This document shows positions 60,325-64,000 of a stretch of 64,000 nt of DNA, in pieces. The position numbers and the translations under genes are program-made. The first letter of the stretch is position 1. Each line of letters starts with the position of its first letter. The stretch is taken from the NCBI GenBank assembly GCA_945872365.1, contig CAMBZJ010000007.1:1-64000 (forward strand), written 5' to 3'. Origin of the DNA: Klebsiella pneumoniae. Its GTDB lineage: Bacteria > Desulfobacterota > Binatia > UBA12015. The notes beneath the pieces were generated by a model, which saw only the letters and a program-made list of their open reading frames with translations, was not told the DNA's origin and did not search any database.

Positions 60325-60761
60325 GCGTGGATCGATCGGCCGGCGGCATCCTCTTCCTCTGCGTCGCGAACTCCGCGCGCAGCCAGATGGCCGAGGGATT
60401 GGGCCGCATGATCCTCGGTGACCGGGTTCCCGTCGCGAGCGCCGGCAGCGAGCCGTCGCGCGTGAATCCCTACGCGATCGAGGTCATGCGCGAGATCGGC
60501 GTCGACCTCTCCTCGCACCGCTCGAAGTCGGTGCAGACGGTCGATCCGGGGACGGTGTCGACGGTCGTCACGCTGTGCGCGGAAGAGGTCTGCCCGGTCT
60601 TCCTCGGTGGCGCCCGCCGCCTGCACTGGCCGATCCCCGATCCCGCGAGCAGGGACGACTCGATCCCGCGCGACGAGATGCTCGCGCGTTTCCGTTCGGC
60701 GCGCGACGAGATCCGTGCTCGCATCGAGCGGTTCGCGACGGACGAGGGGCTGCGGGGCTGA
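60321..60761 (+). CDS. arsC: Arsenate reductase / low-molecular-weight protein tyrosine phosphatase family
   Basis: [63 protein letters not shown] overlap with the ACR3 stop. Confidence 0.88.
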   Translation: MSVDRSAGGILFLCVANSARSQMAEGLGRMILGDRVPVASAGSEPSRVNPYAIEVMREIGVDLSSHRSKSVQTVDPGTVSTVVTLCAEEVCPVFLGGARRLHWPIPDPASRDDSIPRDEMLARFRSARDEIRARIERFATDEGLRG

Positions 60762-60796
60762 CGGCTTCGCGGGTGCTCCGGCGTGCCCCGCGCAGT

Positions 60797-61426
60797 TCAC
60801 TGACCGCCGCGGACGGCGCGGGCTCCGTAGGCAGTCAGCTTGTCGGCGGAGCTCATGCCACCGGTCCCGAAGTTGACGGTCCAGGCGTTGGTCGTACCCG
60901 GGAGCGCGAGCGTCGACGACGACCAGTAGCTCGTCTGCCCCGTGCAACTGCAGCCGAGGATCGTGCATCCCGCGGCGCAGCCGTCGTCGAACTCCGCGTA
61001 GGTGGCGGGTTTCGAGGTACCGTAGTCGACGAGGGTCGCCAACTCACGGTTGGTCGGCAGGCGCCAGTCGCAGTAGCCAGCGAAGCAAGGTGGCGTGTTG
61101 AGCGTGGCGAGGAGCACTGTGAAGGCCGTTCCATTCGCCAGCGTCGTGCCGGTCGTCCACGTGTACTTGTTGTCCTTGTCGTGGATACCGCCCGAGCGGT
61201 CCTTCTTCTCCCACAGGAGCCCGGTGCGCTGGTCCTTCACGAAGCCGAGACCGTTGTCGACGAAGGATCTCGTGAGCCCGGCCGTCGTCGCACCGACCGC
61301 ACCGTAATCGGCGAACTTCTGCCCCGAGCGCAGGGCCTTCGCTCGCGCCGCCCCGGCATCCGTCGACGTCAGGGCCACCACCAGGGTTGCCGCCAGAACC
61401 CCCACACCTGCCAGGGAACGCGCCAT
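60797..61426 (-). CDS. Secreted DUF1566-domain protein
   Basis: Signal peptide; FVKDQRTGLLWEKKD, GYCDWRLPTNRELATLVDY, YWSSSTLA, TAYGARAVRGG. Confidence 0.85.
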   Translation of the reverse strand: MARSLAGVGVLAATLVVALTSTDAGAARAKALRSGQKFADYGAVGATTAGLTRSFVDNGLGFVKDQRTGLLWEKKDRSGGIHDKDNKYTWTTGTTLANGTAFTVLLATLNTPPCFAGYCDWRLPTNRELATLVDYGTSKPATYAEFDDGCAAGCTILGCSCTGQTSYWSSSTLALPGTTNAWTVNFGTGGMSSADKLTAYGARAVRGGQ

Positions 61427-61804
61427 TCGACTCTCTCCTTCTCGTCGATCGCCACCGGCGGCGGCGCCGCATCGCGCGACGACTCGGTCGGCTTCGGATT
61501 GCGTCGCATCGAGCTAATCGCGCCGGCGGACTGCGGGCAAGCCCGAACTCGCTTGGTCGTCGTCTACCACCCATTGCCCAAATTCCCCGGAACGAGTCGC
61601 CTCGGCCGGGGTTGCTCTTCCGGCGGGTGAGTCCCTTTGGAACGGCGTGAGTCCGTCCGCCGCAGGTGCAAAGGTAGGGCCCGGGGAAGCATGGAAAGTG
61701 GCGCTGTTTCACGGGAATTCGAAGCCGCACCCGCGCGTCGGCGGTGTGCCGTGAGCGCGGCGGCGACGACTGCTAGGAGGTGCAGGGCAGTCGACCGATC
61801 CCTC

Positions 61805-61887
61805 GCCGGAGTGGCGGAATGGCAGACGCGCCGGACTCAAAATCCGGTGTTCGAAAGAGCGTGTGGGTTCAAGTCCCACCTCCGGCA
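61805..61887 (+). tRNA. tRNA-Leu (anticodon CAA)
   Basis: gccggag...ctccggc acceptor pairs; ccgga-CTCAAAA-tccgg anticodon arm; gtggg-TTCAAGT-cccac T-arm; long variable arm; CCA not encoded. Confidence 0.95.
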
Positions 61888-62352
61888 TCTCGTGGAAGAC
61901 CCGCGGGACGGGGCGGGTTCGCCGCTTCGCGTAAGCGGGATGCGTGAACGCCGGAGCCCATGTGGGTTCTTCGATCGACAGGACCAAGGACACCATCGTC
62001 GGCCGTTTCCCGACCACCGCGAACCCGACCGGCCCGGACATGCTGTGGGAGTTGCCCCCGCGAGACCGCGGCCCCTGCCCGACCGGGTTCTTCGATCCGC
62101 CGTCGCCGGCCCGGCCTTCGCCCTGATGCCGAGCAGCAGGAGCGCACGCAAATCATCGGTACGCACCTACGGGAGGCGACGCACCAGTGCGTCGATAACT
62201 TCCCGGAACCGCTGCGGCGGATCGCGGGTCGGTTCGTTACGAAAGCCGCGCAAACAGGACCGGGCTTGCCGATCGGCGATCGTCCGCCCGGCACGCCCGG
62301 TCGCAGGCGTTTTCGAGTCGAGTGCCGGCAGCGCTCGCAAATTGCGCCCCCC

Positions 62353-63768
62353 ATGCCCGCGTGCGACGCTTCAGCGATGGAGCCGGGCCTCGTGCAAGAC
62401 TCGGCCGCAATCCCGGCCGTCGACGCGCGTCGAGCGCGCCACGCGGCCGAACGTGTAGTCGCCCGGTTGCGCGGTGCCGGCCACGAAGCATTGCTCGCCG
62501 GGGGGTGCGTGCGCGACCTATTGCTCGGACGCCAGCCGCTCGACTACGACGTCGCGACCTCGGCCCCGGCGGCCGAGGTACAGCGGATCTTTCCGCGCAC
62601 CGTCCCGGTCGGTGTGCAGTTCGGGGTCGTGCTCGTGCTCGAGGGGAGCGAGCGCATCGAGGTCGCGACCTTCCGGCGCGACGGACGCTATGCCGACCAC
62701 CGCCACCCGGTCGAGGTTCACGTGGCCGACGCACGGGGTGATGCCGAGCGCCGCGACTTCACCGTCAACGGCATGTTCCTCGATCCGGACCGACCCGACC
62801 AGCCGATCGACCATGTGGGCGGCCGGGCGGACCTCGAGCGTGGCATCGTCCGCGCGATCGGCGACCCCGTCGCGCGCTTCGACGAGGACCGGCTTCGATT
62901 GCTCCGCGCGGTGCGCTTCGCCGCCCGATTCGACTGGGAGATCGAAGCGGAGACGCTCGCCGCGATCATGCGACTCGCGCCGACTATCAACACGATCGCC
63001 TGGGAGCGCATCGGCGACGAGATCGTGAAGATCCTGCTCGAAGGGGGTGCGCGGCGCGGCTTCGAGATGCTCGAGTCGACCGGGCTCCTGGGCGCTGTGC
63101 TGCCCGAGGTGGCCGAGATGCGCCGCGTGGAGCAGTCGCCGGACCATCACCCCGAAGGCGACGTGCTCGCGCACACGCTGCTCTGCCTCGGTCGCATCCA
63201 ACCCGGCCGACATGCCGAGCCCGTCGCACTGGCGCTCCTGCTGCACGACGTCGAGAAGCGCAGCTGCGCCGAGCACCAGCCCGACAGGCGCATCACCTTC
63301 CACGGCCATTGCGCGCGCGGCGCCGCGACCGCCGTGGCGATCGTGCAGCGCCTGCGACGCAGCGGCGACGTGCAGGAACGCGTCGAGTGGCTCGTGCGGC
63401 GCCACCTCGACCATGTCGACGCGCCGCGGATGCGCGTCGCGACCCTCAAGCGCTTCCTCGGCGAAGCCTGGATCGACGACCTCCTCGAAGTCGTCCGCAT
63501 CGACGCCCTGTCGGGGAGCGGCGACCTCTCGGCGTGGGACTTCTGCCGCGACAGCCGGGCGACGATGGTGCCGACCTCGGCGTTGCCCGAGCGGCTGCTG
63601 CGCGGCCGCGACCTACTCGCGCTCGGCTACCGGCCCGGACCGCGGCTCGGAGAGATTCTGGAGCGGGCGTTTGACGCCCAGCTCGAGGGCGACCTCACCA
63701 CGGACGCCGAGGCGCGGCGCTGGGCCGTGGAGCGATTTCCGCCCAGCGCCGAGCCCACCGGCCGATGA
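62353..63768 (+). CDS. CCA tRNA nucleotidyltransferase / poly(A) polymerase family
   Basis: [73 protein letters not shown]-like [14 protein letters not shown]. Start 62353 or 62377. Confidence 0.93.
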   Translation: MPACDASAMEPGLVQDSAAIPAVDARRARHAAERVVARLRGAGHEALLAGGCVRDLLLGRQPLDYDVATSAPAAEVQRIFPRTVPVGVQFGVVLVLEGSERIEVATFRRDGRYADHRHPVEVHVADARGDAERRDFTVNGMFLDPDRPDQPIDHVGGRADLERGIVRAIGDPVARFDEDRLRLLRAVRFAARFDWEIEAETLAAIMRLAPTINTIAWERIGDEIVKILLEGGARRGFEMLESTGLLGAVLPEVAEMRRVEQSPDHHPEGDVLAHTLLCLGRIQPGRHAEPVALALLLHDVEKRSCAEHQPDRRITFHGHCARGAATAVAIVQRLRRSGDVQERVEWLVRRHLDHVDAPRMRVATLKRFLGEAWIDDLLEVVRIDALSGSGDLSAWDFCRDSRATMVPTSALPERLLRGRDLLALGYRPGPRLGEILERAFDAQLEGDLTTDAEARRWAVERFPPSAEPTGR

Positions 63769-64000
63769 GCCCGTCGTCGTCGATCGAGGGGGCCCCCGTC
63801 GCGTCCCCGCCCGAGCCGGTCCTGGAAGTCCGCAGCGTGCGCAAGCGCTTCGGTCGCGTGCTCGCGCTCGACGACGTCGACTTCACCGCCTTTCCGGGCG
63901 AGATCCATGCGCTTCTCGGCGAGAACGGTGCCGGCAAGTCGACGCTCATGCAGATCGCCAGCGGTCTCTACGCGCCCGACGCAGGGCGGATGCGTCTCGC
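63765..64000 (+). CDS. ABC transporter ATP-binding protein (N-terminal part, truncated by window edge; sugar/nucleoside importer-like)
   Basis: Hand translation [78 protein letters not shown]; Walker [13 protein letters not shown] overlap with the CCA-enzyme stop. Absent from ORF track (no stop in window). Confidence 0.9.
   Translation, partial: MSPSSSIEGAPVASPPEPVLEVRSVRKRFGRVLALDDVDFTAFPGEIHALLGENGAGKSTLMQIASGLYAPDAGRMRL

Noticed and set aside
61805-62352. Integrated mobile element at tRNA-Leu
   Set aside because: No integrase, no transposase, no repeated tRNA 3' segment found by reading; no rRNA, IS element or prophage genes in the window.

Overview
A 64 kb, very GC-rich bacterial chromosomal segment. 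It looks like a deltaproteobacterial-grade or environmental lineage, but I cannot assign taxonomy from sequence alone. Most of it is dense, ordinary chromosome. Recognisable blocks are: a FAD-dependent oxidoreductase; tex; an N-acyl-D-amino-acid deacylase; a TrmA/RlmD-type RNA methyltransferase; a GH1 glycosidase; a bioF-bioA-bioD operon; radA; a PpiD/SurA-like foldase; a complete mreB-mreC-mreD-mrdA(PBP2)-rodA elongasome operon; trxA; two APH-type phosphotransferases, one with a DUF6285 neighbour; thyA-folA; an LLM-class oxidoreductase; pdxH; two secreted single-haem cytochrome-like proteins; a divergent SGNH pair; CopD/CopC; a PLD-helicase-DUF3427 protein; a divergent phoD/phoX-type phosphatase pair; malic enzyme and fumC; ACR3/arsC; tRNA-Leu(CAA); and a CCA-adding enzyme. 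I did not find a clear multi-gene, previously undescribed system. The best leads are: (1) a near-perfect BirA-type operator over the predicted bioF promoter; (2) two adjacent secreted proteins with unrelated N-termini that share a 103-aa single-CxxCH module (about 63% identical by hand alignment) on Pro/Thr-rich linkers; (3) a PhoD-family gene frameshifted at a G8 tract; (4) an orphan secreted protein built from an internal duplication; (5) a truncated sulfotransferase remnant. Two edge-truncated genes, absent from the ORF track, were read by eye: an FTP-propeptide protein at the left and an ABC ATPase at the right.
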